From Owenia fusiformis (Eukaryota > Annelida > Polychaeta > Sabellida > Oweniidae), in contig CAIIXF020000012.1 in the NCBI GenBank assembly GCA_903813345.2, positions 4,999,318 to 5,063,317 on the forward strand: a stretch of DNA of 64,000 bases, in the 5' to 3' direction. The notes below the pieces were generated by a model. That model was given only the letters and a program-made list of their open reading frames with translations. It did no database searches and was not told the DNA's origin. Positions within the stretch are counted from its first letter, which is position 1; each line of letters begins with the position of its first letter. Position numbers and translations under genes: made by a program. Shown here one piece after another: positions 34,801-45,724 of the stretch.

Positions 34801-37800
34801 CCAATTGTAGTAACTCTGCACATTTATATTGTGATAAATCTGACAACCGCTGTAAGCCTTTTATAAAGGCCGATGACTGTGGAGCAGGTACTGTATTTGT
34901 CCCTGCAATAATATATTGTGACCAGGCAGTATATGGGAACCAACACTATGGAGTAAATGGAGTATATCTCGAAACATATGGCGTTAGTTACAAAGGACGA
35001 GACCAGGCTTATTACTTTGGTGACTATTACGACTACTACAATAAGCCACGATCTTCTAACCCGTCAAATTATCGACCAACGTATGCCGGTTACTTTCCAA
35101 CTCGTCAACCATCAAACAGACGTACACAAGGACGATACAAGAGACAAACATCGCGTGAACAGTATCGACCAAAAGCGTATACAGCTGATGGACGTCCATG
35201 CAAAATTGAATGTTTCACAGGATACGGTCAAAACCAGAACCCAACCTATGGTTCATGTCCGACTAGAATTTATTTAGAAGGTAAAAACTTTGGCATATCG
35301 AAAATGAATGACATCTGAATCTTTTGAAGGAGTATCTTTGTCTGTGTATCCATCAATTTTTTCAGCTATATATTTTGACATTTACATCTTTCTAGAGTAT
35401 GTTGAACCGACTCCGAAAAGACGAAAAAGACCCAAACAAGGTAGGAAGCCAAAGGCAAATACTTACCAAACGCCGTATGTTGAAAGAAGTGAGAACATAT
35501 ATCCAAGACCTGATTCATCTTACAGAGCACCTCCTGCCTCCCGTCAGTCAGAGTACTATCGCGTTACGTGCCCTTGCGAATTTCAACAATACACATACTG
35601 CCCCACGTATATACCTGGATATACAAAATCTAAGGGTAAGTTAGCCGTTGCATAAATGTATGAAGTACATTTCAGCATTTTAAACTGTATTACAACCCGT
35701 TAGTGCGACGAAACAGTACGAACTAAAAGCAACATTTTTTTAAAAAGACATACAAAGCACTTTGGAAACTCAAAACCTCTGCCACAATTATGTCAATAAT
35801 AAAGCTAGATAAAGTTTCCTATTTATTAAGAAATGTTTTGCTTTTGTGTAGTTAATATAATTGATGCAACACGTGTATGTGTAGAGGCGGAAACGTTGTC
35901 TGCACAAATAAATGATGTGGTTAGTTACTATACTACTACTTTGTGTGGCTATGTAGTATCAATCAATATATAAATATAAAGCTACATATTATAACAGATC
36001 ATTTAAAATATATTCAGGCTGTAGGTACAACGGGCGATTTTATGTGGAGAGAAGCTCGTTCCCGTCCATTGATGGATGCAACACGTGTACATGTAGAGGC
36101 GGAATTGTTGCCTGCACCAAAAACCAATGTGGTTGGTTCTTTTGTGTGCTTAATATTTCGGTTATATAGATAGATACACAATGTATATCATTGTGAATTT
36201 CTTCAGGTTGTACGTACAATGGACGATTTTATGCGGAGGGAAGCTCATTCCCGTCCACTGATCGATGCAACACGTGCACGTGTAGAGGTGGAATTGTTGC
36301 CTGTACCAAGAAACTATGTGGTTGGTTCTTTTGTGTGTGTAATTTTTACTTATCGGTTATATATATAAATATACAATATCATAATGTATCATTATGAATG
36401 TCTTCAGGTTGTACGTACAATGGACGATTTTATGCGGAGGGAAGCTCATTCCCGTCCACTGATCGATGCAACACGTGCACGTGTAGAGGTGGACGCGTTG
36501 TCTGCACCAAAAGAATATGTGGTAAGTTTTTGTGTGGTTGCCTGCTACATACAATTTACCTCAGCTCTATATCGAGTTTGAGAAGGCAATTGATAATTTC
36601 CGAAAATAAGAAATAAATTTTGATTGAGGCGGAACTGTTGCGAGAACCAAAGAAGCTACAGTAGTTGTAATTACAACTTGCATATAGTAACTAGAAACTA
36701 AATATTATGAAACGATTGTTTGTTCGGAGGAAAAAACCGTGTTTCCGACATTAAATTATGACAAAACCAAAAAACAAATAACTGAGATACGATCCTCTTG
36801 CGTTTTGGAAATTAAAAAAATCGTCAATTGAATATCACAGTACAGTAGTAAGTGGCTTAGTTGACAGTAGCCGCTTATATTATTCAGTTCAATGTTCTTA
36901 GGATGCCCACCTAAAACTCATCTAAGATGTAACAACTATCCTCCATGTTGTTGTATCAAAGATGCATGGTACCTGTCGTATCAGAATAACCAGTTTAAAT
37001 CTGAAAGATCCTTGGTGGTATAACAACCACACATCCGTGTCCTAGGGGTCAAATGTTCGAAATATATTCATGGGATTCATGCCATTGCGGAGATCGTGGT
37101 GGCATGCTCAACTTTCTTCTCTAACCCCCTCCCCCGCCCTATCACACCAAATTAGTTCACAGCTGTTCTTTTCAGTCCTACAACAGTCGTAAAACGAACT
37201 GTGGTCGGAAAAAATGTCTAAAATAATCAGCCACTTTGTTCATAAACAGTCTTTAATACGCCCATCTCATCAGTTCGTTCAGGTCGCACCATGTCGATGT
37301 GTCCACGTACTGCAATTGATATCATGTCAATTCTTAAATTGAATTCTGCTTTCCTTGTGTGGTAAGACTACAGATAGAGTAAGACAAGATGAATCTGAAA
37401 ATTCTTAAATAGTTTATAATCGTAAGTAATTCATTTTCAATAATCAACCTGTTTCACAAAGAAACGTTGTCTGAATAAAGAAAATATGTAATTCATACAG
37501 ATTACTTAATTTGGAAATCAACCCTCCTTGTCTGCTTGTAAGGAATACTGGTGTTAAACGATTCGAGACTCATTACAACATTTCATTGTCATTGGAGCGC
37601 ATGGAATCCATGGCAATATCGGCCATGTTCAGTCACATGTGGTACTGGACGAAAATACAGAAGTAGAACACGATCAAAACGTCCGGGAGGTTTGGAATGT
37701 CCGGGTGCTTCTATTGAAACAGGATACGTAAACTGTATCAACCCTCCTTGTAAGGAAAACTAGTTGTGTTAAAATAATTCGTGAAACCTCATTACAAAAT

Positions 37801-39985
37801 GTCCTGAATCAGCGACTCAATACACAGTGGCTAACTTAGAAACACATTGTTTTATAGGTTGTCATTGGAGTTCATGGAGTCAATGGCAATATCGGCCATG
37901 TTCAACAACATGCAGGAAGTACAGAAGTAGAACAAGAAGGAAACTCCCGGGGGGTTCAGGATGTCCTGGTACTTCTATTGAGACAGGATACGTAAAGTGT
38001 TACGACCGTCCTTGTGGTGAGACATTTAGTATTTAAAAAACCGAGAAAGGAAAACAATTAAGAATAAACCCATTACATATTGAGAAATCATTTTTTTGCA
38101 GTGCTAAACATTGAGACCACGGGATGTTTCATTTTTACTGATGCCATTCAAGTTCAAGTTAAAGATCAAATTTAAATGTCTTGAGACATCAACTGTCAAA
38201 TGGGTTGTGGCAACTGCATCTATCTGACAATACGCACATACTGTTTCCAGTATATCCGGGGGCATTCACTCATTTGTTAGAAACTGACTTGTTTTTCTGG
38301 AATGTTGGGTTAAAAAAAACAAAGAAATTGTCGATAATAGTACAGTCCGATTTTTTTCTTTCAGTCATCAGTTCTCTTATCTCATAATTATTTGAATTGG
38401 TCTATTTTAAACATAGAATGAGATCCTTATAACAAGGCCTGTGGTGAAAGGGGTTTCCACCAAAATGGATTACATTGTTTTTTTGTTTACAAACATGATT
38501 GCTCGTATAAAATATTCTCTATTCTTTTGCTTTAATGGCCCATAGACTGACGATGTCTTTTCAATGTCAAGAGTACTGTTTTGTTAAATAATCCAAAAGA
38601 GTGGTAAGCAAGACACGTTATCATGTTTGGTATCCTAAGCTCATGGGCTTTCCCTTCTCTTACTTTATATTATAGTCAAGATTTTAGGTCGAAAAACCAA
38701 GCGGTATGCCTTGAAATGCCTAAAGAAGACTACAAACATTTGGATTAAAAAATTAAAATGGTTGCCTTATATTTCCTGGAATATCTTCAACATGAACAGT
38801 TCGACATTTTGTAGCAACAATTATCTCAGAAATGTTAAAATAAATTCAACGAAGGGTTAACCTGGAAACGTATAGACAAAATCAAATAGGACACCCTTCT
38901 GATAAACATATAGCTCCAAAAGTTGTGATTAAAAGTGTGTTTGTAGTTTAAGGAAATGGTTATATCTGAAAATTCACAGATCGATAGAACGCTTTGACAA
39001 CCTCCATTCTGTATTTAAAAAGTTCGACGTCCATTGCTACAAATATTTTCAATTAATTTTATATAATCATTTACTTTTAGATTGCCGAGAACCTTGTCCG
39101 CCTTGTCTTTTTGGTTACGAAAAGGCCATTCCAGGAGCATGTTGCCGAAAGTGTAAACCATTTCCTTTTACGTTTCCCCCGTCGACACGTTGGCCATTTA
39201 AAACGTATGTTCATTTCTCATATTGAACTTTTCCCTCGTTCAAATCAGACCAGTTCAAGGTAAAGTGAAACTATAGAGTTCAGACCGAATTTTGTTAAAA
39301 TCACTGATACTATAAAATACCATAAAACCATGAATTTGAAGGTTGTAGACTATTGGTAGCAATGCATATTTAACGGGTTTAACAAACGGTATATATTCCA
39401 AAATGATAAGTGCAAAATAGTGCAATTAAACAATATACTTCTCTTACTAATTTCATATTGATTTGCTTTCAGAGATCTGGAATCTGATCCGGAGAACTTC
39501 AAAGCGGGGAAGTGAAAGATCAATATAATGTAAAATGTGCGAACAAATCGACATCATAAATTGTATTCTAAAGCAGCCACAAATATATTGAAATGATTTA
39601 GAAACATCAAACTTTTAATTCATAGTATATCATACCTTGAAAAAAAATTCAGAAGTCAAATGGAATTTGTAAAATATGCAATGTTGAAGCAGAAAATCAT
39701 AAACACTTACGAATGCAAAGGAATATGTAAATACTCAAAATTTAAAGTTTTCTGAACAAGAAATTTTATTTTATAGCAATGAAGGAGATTTTGAGAGCAA
39801 ATGCCATAGAAACCAGCTAGTGTTTAAACACAAGTTTGAAATTTGGAAAATTAGAAATAGTAAAATCTATAACCAATAAGTTCTGTATTCCTGTATAAGT
39901 ACCAATGAATGAATGTAACCATTGTATATTATGTAAAAATTGTATAAATGTTTCAATGTTAATAAATTAATTAAAAATAATCATA
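31697..39985 (+). CDS. Gene B: secreted tyrosinase-VWC-TSP1 protein, complete
   Basis: Exons: 31697-31899 (ATG at 31701), 33258-33409, 33623-33867, 34004-34279, 34490-35280, 35396-35635, 36018-36131, 36207-36320, 36408-36521, (37585-37749), 37858-38016, 39081-39204, 39473-39515. All phases match. With the bracketed exon the product is 911 residues; without it, 856. Order: signal peptide (1 to about 18), type-3 copper tyrosinase with candidate ligands H175/H176, H184, H193, H298, H302 and H324/H325, Tyr-rich tail, furin-like RYKR (506-509), basic linker (RRKR 563-566), three VWC half-modules, one or two TSP1, and a Cys cap (CPPC, CC). A family enzyme oxidises tyrosine/DOPA outside the cell, and the tail could bind or cross-link matrix. 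The start was chosen because it follows a clean acceptor and opens a signal peptide; ATG codons at 31701 and 31704 are adjacent. AATAAA lies at 39961. No gene name is assigned. Confidence 0.9.
31900..33257. other. Gene B intron 1, with exon-like CpG-richer segment
   Basis: No exon of gene B is required here, because the flanking phases match. The stretch 32809-32900 looks like the start of another gene: an ETS-type ACTTCCGGTT, AAAATGGCGG around an ATG (32828), MADVEGE, then (after a one-base shift) DEELEDFPLPLSIVIR and a GTATGT donor at 32901. It is probably a pseudogene fragment or a chance resemblance. Confidence 0.45.
33258..33409 (+). CDS. Gene B exon 2: N-terminal tyrosinase region
   Basis: Acceptor AATTCTAG, donor GTTTGA (weak), phases 1 in and 0 out. 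It encodes SMQQYTWQCDHMYQWM and a helical segment ending HLIESLQ, residues about 67-117, just before the copper A domain. It was found by frame matching, because ORFs here are short. Confidence 0.75.
33623..33867 (+). CDS. Gene B exon 3: tyrosinase copper A site
   Basis: Acceptor TTTCATATAG, donor GTATGC, phases 0 in and 2 out. It contains RKEYRL, FHDAINQLK, ASFHHGTVAVGAHVGPG and FLPWHRIYLL. The His residues in FHH, GAH and PWHR are the copper A ligands of the common central domain of tyrosinase. Confidence 0.92.
34004..34279 (+). CDS. Gene B exon 4: tyrosinase core between copper sites
   Basis: Acceptor AACTTTACAG, donor GTAGGC, phases 2 in and 2 out. It encodes YEIALKQKIPAVSLLYWDST, then NLWSP, GPFANWD and LSRTV, typical of the segment linking the two copper sites in molluscan-type tyrosinases. 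Confidence 0.92.
34490..35280 (+). CDS. Gene B exon 5: copper B site and Tyr-rich tail
   Basis: Acceptor ACATTTTAG, donor GTAAAA. It encodes ESIHNKVHSYVGG and NDPLFWMHHAFID (copper B ligands), a Cys-containing region, the Tyr-rich YYFGDYYDYYNKP stretch and RYKR (35133-35144). It is almost identical to gene A bases 1-782. The few differences include A/T in NLAS(T/P)VQN. Confidence 0.93.
35396..35635 (+). CDS. Gene B exon 6: basic linker
   Basis: Counterpart of gene A 894-1133, with the same length and phases. It encodes PKRRKRPKQGRKPK, a Tyr/Pro-rich stretch and CPCEFQQYTYCPTY. The very basic run resembles sites cleaved by proprotein convertases and could also bind acidic polymers. Confidence 0.88.
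36018..36521 (+). CDS. Gene B: three VWC half-module exons
   Basis: Exons 36018-36131, 36207-36320 and 36408-36521, each 114 bp and phase 1-1, correspond to first, middle and last VWC units of gene A. Two units fewer than A. The first unit is the most diverged (FYVERSSFPSIDGC, CTKNQC). Donors are GTTGGT, GTTGGT and GTAAGT. A decayed VWC exon with an in-frame TGA lies upstream (about 35864-35921). Confidence 0.87.
36522..37584. other. Gene B intron between VWC and TSP1 exons
   Basis: Homologous to the gene A intron but without the MITE and without the 265-bp insertion. No exon is seen. Confidence 0.6.
37585..37749 (+). pseudogene. Gene B TSP1 exon 1, acceptor lost
   Basis: The coding part (WSAWNPW, CSVTCGTG, RSRTR, final Cys split at donor GTAAGG) is intact. 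The acceptor TTTTATAGG of gene A is replaced by CATTTCATTG, which has no AG. The nearest upstream AG (about 37567) would enter in the wrong phase. The exon is therefore probably skipped, which keeps the frame because it is symmetrical. A non-canonical acceptor is the alternative. Confidence 0.65.
37858..38016 (+). CDS. Gene B exon: TSP1 module 2
   Basis: Same length, phases and borders as gene A 5998-6156. It encodes WSSWSQW, CSTTC, RSRTRR and CYDRPC. Confidence 0.88.
39081..39204 (+). CDS. Gene B exon: C-terminal Cys cap (VWC second half)
   Basis: Acceptor TTACTTTTAG, donor GTATGT, phases 1 in and 2 out. It encodes DCREPCPPCLFGYEKAIPG followed by ACCRKCKP, the pattern of the C-terminal subdomain of VWC modules. 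In this protein the two VWC halves are separated by TSP1 repeats. A related cap ends gene C. Confidence 0.83.
39473..39515 (+). CDS. Gene B last coding exon
   Basis: Acceptor TTTGCTTTCAG, then DLESDPENFKAGK and TGA at 39513-39515, phase-matched to the previous exon. A 3' UTR of about 470 bases runs to an AATAAA at 39961-39966. Confidence 0.8.
39961..39966 (+). terminator. Poly(A) signal of gene B
   Basis: AATAAA about 450 bases after the stop codon, in AT-rich sequence. The first canonical hexamer noticed downstream of the stop. Confidence 0.55.
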
Positions 39986-39989
39986 CCTA

Positions 39990-42140
39990 GAAAGGTAAAA
40001 TATCATCATTTTGGGGGTTGGCGTCTAACTTTTCTTATTTGAGCTTCTAAAGACAGACGGATTGTTAAGAAAACAGTAGGGTTTTTAGTGCAAAAATGTT
40101 TTAATTCTATCTTTGATCTTATAAATTATCTAAATTATTGTTGACTTTGAAAATAATAAGCTAGCTCTTCTATTTTATATTCATACTTTCACGATAAAGT
40201 AAATCCAATGTTGACAGTTAGTTTAATGGGGTGTTACGAATGGTTACTTACACTAAAGTGATGCAATTACTAGCTATACAAAACAATGAAATTGTCCAAT
40301 TTATTATTGGATTGTGTCTATTCATCACATGGATACTAAATATATATGGGATGACAACACAAAATACAATCGTATCCGACTGATATGACGTGATGTCCAA
40401 TCGTATCCACGGATACAATGTGTTCCTTTGTCTTGAATATATCGCTAAAAATAATTTGACAAATAGCAGCCTTGTCTGATTGAACTGCCACAATGTATTT
40501 CCAATCATTATGTGTTCATTAAAATCATTCTAATGTGTCCATGCAATCACATTGTACAATACCTGTACAGTTTTACTAAATTTTGAGATTTTGAATTATA
40601 TGTAGTTTTATTGATATTCCATGGATATTCACGCAAGGATGAAAATAACATGCCTAACAATTATAGTATGTCTCGAATTGTCTCGCAATCTTTATCCAAT
40701 CAGCGTTTCCGAGTGTGTCGGCTCACGTATAAAAGGCGAATCCAACTCAAATCCATGCAGGGGTGTATGAGGTACTCAAATAGGAAAGAGCTCGTGAAAT
40801 CTGAATTTATATGCACATGGTCAATGTTTACACATGTTTGGAGTTATTGAAGAAAATGTGATATGGGTATGGTTCCGAATTTAAAGTCATTGCTGTAAAA
40901 AATGAGTTTAATACGTGAAATTATATCTATAAATACAGCACTAAAAATAACAGTACAGAAGTACATGTATGATTGTGTTCAGAAATGTTTGAAACCCTTA
41001 CGGAAAATTCTGTCTGCATTTTGTCACCATTGCTCTTTCTTCCCGCATTCTAGTGCTGTTTGAATGAATATATTAATTAATGTATTTCTAACTAAAATTT
41101 ATCACATTTTTTATAAACAACAAACATTTAGATCATAAAAAATTGTTCAATACTTGAGTGAGCACGATATGCAAGGGTTACTAAGTTGATACAGTAAATG
41201 ACCACTGATATTGTGTTAGTCCATGCACACAGCGTATTCTGCTAATACACAATACATTTGCTAACACCCCCACTTTCATAGTGAAGTGACTAATTGGTTT
41301 ATGTTTACGTTTTAATGTGTTTTGGGTTCCTTGTTACAGCAAGAGGGGGCCAGTAAAGTAGACTAACATGTTTGCATGGCAAATTTTGATCGAATATGTG
41401 AGACACTTTAATTAAAAAGAGTGGTTCACTTTTGAATCGGATCGGATAGCATAATTTTTAAACAAATTCCAATAGTTACAAACTCAAGACCACCATCCCT
41501 AAAAGTCAAATATTTATGGACCATCATTTTGTCGTGCTTTTTATAAAATCAAAGACACATACGCTATCAAAATAAATTGTAATGTTTGTACACTTTCACT
41601 GACAAAACGGGATACCAATCAACAATCAACACATTTTTGGATTTTCTCACTTATACCCCTTCAACAACGACATCTATATAGTATCCCCCAAGTATAAGGG
41701 CCAAAAGACGTTGTGAATTAGAGTTCAAGCTATCTTTCAAAAACCAAACAGTAACACATGAGATGCTAATATGGATTATACCTGTTAACAGACACGTCTC
41801 CACAAATATTAATTATACCTTTTTAAGGATATACCTCCAGAAAATGGATTATCGCTGATAAAGCTTACGATTTACCTCTGGATAGAGAGTGCTGGGTGTT
41901 TTGAAAATACATTTACATGCTAACCCTAGGCCAAGTAGAGTTTTAGGGCGATAAGCAGGTAAGATATATCCCGTATCCTGATTTTGAGGTTTCCATATTA
42001 AGGACCTACATAACTCTCGCCATATCCACGGCTTCAGGCCATATCTTCCCGCTTTAAAAGAAATTAAAAAAAATTGAAAAAAATGTGAACAATTTTTGAA
42101 TAAAATAAGATAAAAGATTGAAAATCTACGGTCCCTCATG
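39990..42140. other. Intergenic region, mostly featureless
   Basis: Apart from the promoter candidate, nothing is recognised. The stretch 41760-41900 resembles 46470-46610 (TCCACAAATAT, GAGAGTGCTGG words), a diverged repeat. Confidence 0.5.
40695..40737 (+). promoter_or_regulatory. Candidate CCAAT/TATA promoter
   Basis: ATCCAATCAG (40694-40703) is followed 26 bp later by TATAAAAGG (40729-40737), textbook CCAAT-to-TATA spacing for a polymerase II core promoter. No coding exon follows at close range. It could drive a non-coding first exon of gene C (7 kb downstream) or an unseen transcript. Confidence 0.4.
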
Positions 42141-42148
42141 TAGATAGA

Positions 42149-42291
42149 GATTATCCTATATGAGGTTCAGGATATTGGGATTACCCCGAGGCCAATATAA
42201 TATATTTGCCCGAGGGCCGCAGGTCCCGAGGGAAAATATATTATATTGACCAAGGGATAATCCCAATATCCTGAACCGACTATAGGATAAT
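42149..42291. repeat. Hairpin element with CGAGGGCCGCAGGT loop
   Basis: Arms of about 67 bp, GATTATCCTATATGAGGTTC on the left and its counterpart ending TATAGGATAAT on the right, around a short loop CCGCAGGT. Related sequences occur at about 44175-44260 and 61755-61940, so it is a dispersed hairpin family. Confidence 0.85.
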
Positions 42292-42564
42292 ATGTTTATC
42301 CCATACCAATCTTGGTCATCTGGTTCACATTGTTCAATCGTGGAAATATTTTAGAATATTCATGTCCAGTTTTGTTTTCTTGGCCGTGGGCGGATTTTTC
42401 TGTTCTCTCAAATATTCCCACATCTATTATCTCGAATGTTTTAAGTGGATGCTCCTTCCCTTTTTTAAACCATCAAACAGATCCCGATTGTCTGTGTTTT
42501 CTCCATTGTCGTTTACAGTCATTACGCGAACGTTACAAATTATGAACAAATATACGAGCGGCGA

Positions 42565-42635
42565 TTATGACGTAGCGGGCAGATATACTATATCTGCCCG
42601 CTCGGAGCGGGACGTAAAGCTATATCTGCCCGCTG
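42565..42635. repeat. Palindromic CGGGCAGATATA cluster
   Basis: AGCGGGCAGATATA is followed at once by its complement TATATCTGCCCGCT, and the same half recurs once more (TATATCTGCCCGCT near 42622). Short nested inverted repeats, probably remains of a hairpin element. Confidence 0.65.
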
Positions 42636-43070
42636 ATGAAAATATAAGTTTTTACAAACCGGCTTTATGTACCTGTAACACGTCCAAGTATGGGATAAAT
42701 ATGCCTATCTAAATAAACCCCATATTTAAAACTTCCAACAACATAACCCTTGCATGTATTTATCTATGAGATATTTTATCGAGAAGATAATTATCTATTG
42801 ATTTGGAATAAAATGTTTACAGAGTCGCTGTGATTATATTTTTGGATTTTTAATATCATCAGGAATGTTATAATCGGTCGAACACCAAAATGGTTATTCC
42901 ATTATTAACTTTGTATCGTACTAATACTTTAATGATGTATGCAGACATTCAAAAGTGCATATTGTAATCCAATAGAACTGTTCAAGTTGTTTAAGGATTG
43001 TATAAATTAACAAATGTTACCTATTGTCATCAATATCACACAATTTATAATGGTGTAATTGACAGTATCA

Positions 43071-45724
43071 GTATTAGGCCATCAGCTTCACCCCAAAATT
43101 TAGGTTATCGGTACCAAGTTAGGGGAATAAGCATCATTGTGATTTTTGGCAAGGTAAATACCTCTAGAGTAAGAAATTATATGATAGCATTGCAGGAGTG
43201 GCAGCTAATGGGTGTTATCACCCATTTTTCAAAATGGCCGCCGGTGCACTTACTACCAAATAAAGGAAGTTATATCTAAGCATACTGAGGGACAAAAACA
43301 GTGATTTTGAGGTCTATTTCAGGGTTTTAGGGGTCAAAGATTTCATTTAAGTCAAAATCTAAGTCATCAAAGAATTGGAAATCCAAGACGGCCGCCAAAA
43401 TGGATGTCAAAACAAATATGTCACTATTGATTCAGTTCAAAAAGCTCAAAGAACGGTTAAAAGTGACTCTGGAGACCATGGAAAGGTTTTAGAGGCTTGG
43501 GATTTTATTTGTCTCTCAATCTAAGAAATCAAAGACTACTTTACATAGAAATCCAAAATGGCCACCAAAATGAATGTCAAAATGAATATGTAACTATTTA
43601 TGTAAACTAAAAAAAAGGTTGCTTTTGCAGACCATGGTAAGGTTTTAGAGGTTGAGGATCCCATTCATGTGTAAATTGAAGTAATTAAAGAATACCTTTA
43701 TATAGAAATCTAAAATGGCTGCCAAAATGGCTGCAAAAATGAATTTATATGGACAAAGAAAAATTAGAATAGTTATGTTATTAGAAATCTGAGACTGGGT
43801 TTCGGGAGAAAATGATTTTAATTTACTAGCCTTTACTTAAGTTATCTTAACCTTTCCTCATAATAAAATCCAAAATGGTCACCAAACTGGCTGCCAAAAT
43901 AAATTACCACATTCACATGGAGCATGACTCAACCATCTAACCTATTTCCTTTATTGCCATCTTGAAGTTCACAGGCTGCAGACCTAGTTCTCTCAACATG
44001 ATGTTCCGAGAAGAACATTGGAAGCCTCTAAAGCCTACATGCACTGGAAAGTGTCTCACCTTCCACCCTTTACACCTTACTTTGTCAACGAGGTCTTCAT
44101 ACTCAACACTCTTCAGTCCATCCGAGATATTATCTTCTGTGTAATTGTAGACTTGGATTGAGTTTGTCCTTTCTTTACAGACCTACGGCCCTCGGGCAGA
44201 TATATTATATTGGCCTCGGGATAATCCCAATATCCCGAACCTCATATAGGATAATCTCTATGTACCAACTCCCTACATTGCTAAGGTCAATAGCTTTCAT
44301 CCACTTTTCTAGTTCTCACAGATGCTGTTGTTGGGACCCATTAAAATATTTTGTCAAAATATATTCAATTCTCTCATCATGGATAGTATGAAAAATTGCA
44401 CATTAGCTTCATTTGTTACCTGCTCGCAGAGTCTAGATTCCTGGAATTGCCCTACATACATCTCATCTTCTCCAAGCAGCTTAAAATCCGTTATGCTCCA
44501 GGGAATGACTAGCTGACTAGGTCATAACATTAATGATGTCCATAAAGGCTCAGCAAGAAGGATGTCTTGTATTATCATTCCCTTTGAAACCTCCATATTA
44601 GGACTCTTCTGCTTTCATAAACCAGTTCATTGTTTTGATGAAGAGAGTACAATTGAGATGGTACATCACATCAGGGCCATCTTTGATATCCAAATGAATA
44701 TGTTCCAAAATTAATTATTCATTTTGGCAGCCATTTTGGTTGCCATCCTGAATATCCAAATAAAAGAATTATTTGATGACTTAAAGTTCTCAACCATTGA
44801 AACTTAGCCATTGACTTAAAATTCTCGAACATTGAAACCTAGACATGGTCTCCAAATCACTTTGTAATTGTTCATTGAGCTTATATTAATGGTAACTTAT
44901 TCATTTTGGCAGCCATCTTGGATTTCCACATCAAGTTATTCTTTGAAAACTAAGACAATAAAATCATTGATCCCCAAACCCTTTCATGATCTACAAAACT
45001 ACATTTTAGCTATTCTTTGAGCTTACATTAATAGTTACATGTTCGTTTCGGCACCCATATTGGCGGCCATTTTAGTTTTCTATGAAAAGTAATTATTTGA
45101 TTACTGAGACTAAAATGAAGCATAAGTGAAATCATTAACCTCTAAACCCTTTCATGATCAACAAAAATTGCTTTTTATCTGTTCTTTGAGCATGTATCAA
45201 TACATGTAGTTACATATTCCTTTTGGCACCTATTTTGGCGGCCATCTTGAATTTACATATAAGGTAATCCTTTGATGACATAGATTTAGACATGAATAGG
45301 ATCCTTAGACTTGAAAACCTCTTCTAAAACTCTTCAAAATCATTTTGAAACGTTTTAGCTTGTATCATTAGTAACATATTTGTTTTTGAACCAAAATTGG
45401 TGGCCATCTTGGATTTTCATATGAATGTATGTTTTGATGACTTGGATTTAGGCATTAATCGTATCAGTGACCTCTAAAACCCAGAATTAGACCCTAAAAT
45501 TACTGATTTTGCCTCTCAGTATGCTTAGATATAACTTCTTTCATATGGTAGCAAGCGCACCGGCGGCCATTTTGAAAAATGGGTGATAACACCCATTTAG
45601 CTGCCACTTCTGCAATGCTATCACATATTTTCTTACTCTAGGGGTGTACACCTTCCCAAAAATCACCATGGTCATTATTCCCCTGATTTGGTACCGACCA
45701 ACCCCCCAGGCTGATCGCCTATAT
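43071..45724. mobile_element. 2.65-kb foldback element
   Basis: The ends are inverted repeats (TATTAGGCCATCAGC left; GGCTGATCGCCTATA right). Long arms pair TGGGTGTTATCACCCATTTT (left) with AAAATGGGTGATAACACCCA (right). The arms are built from subrepeats of about 110-150 bp holding AAAATGGCCGCCAAAATG-type words. The centre includes a partial copy of the CCCTCGGGCAGATATA hairpin (about 44178-44260). The flanking sequence is uninterrupted at about 47545-47690 (GTAATTAACAGTATAAAAAT), an empty-site duplicate. Confidence 0.82.

Noticed and set aside
42998-44516. Short ORFs in the foldback element
   Set aside because: They are translations of the AAAATGGCNGCC subrepeats and their complement; no transposase motif.
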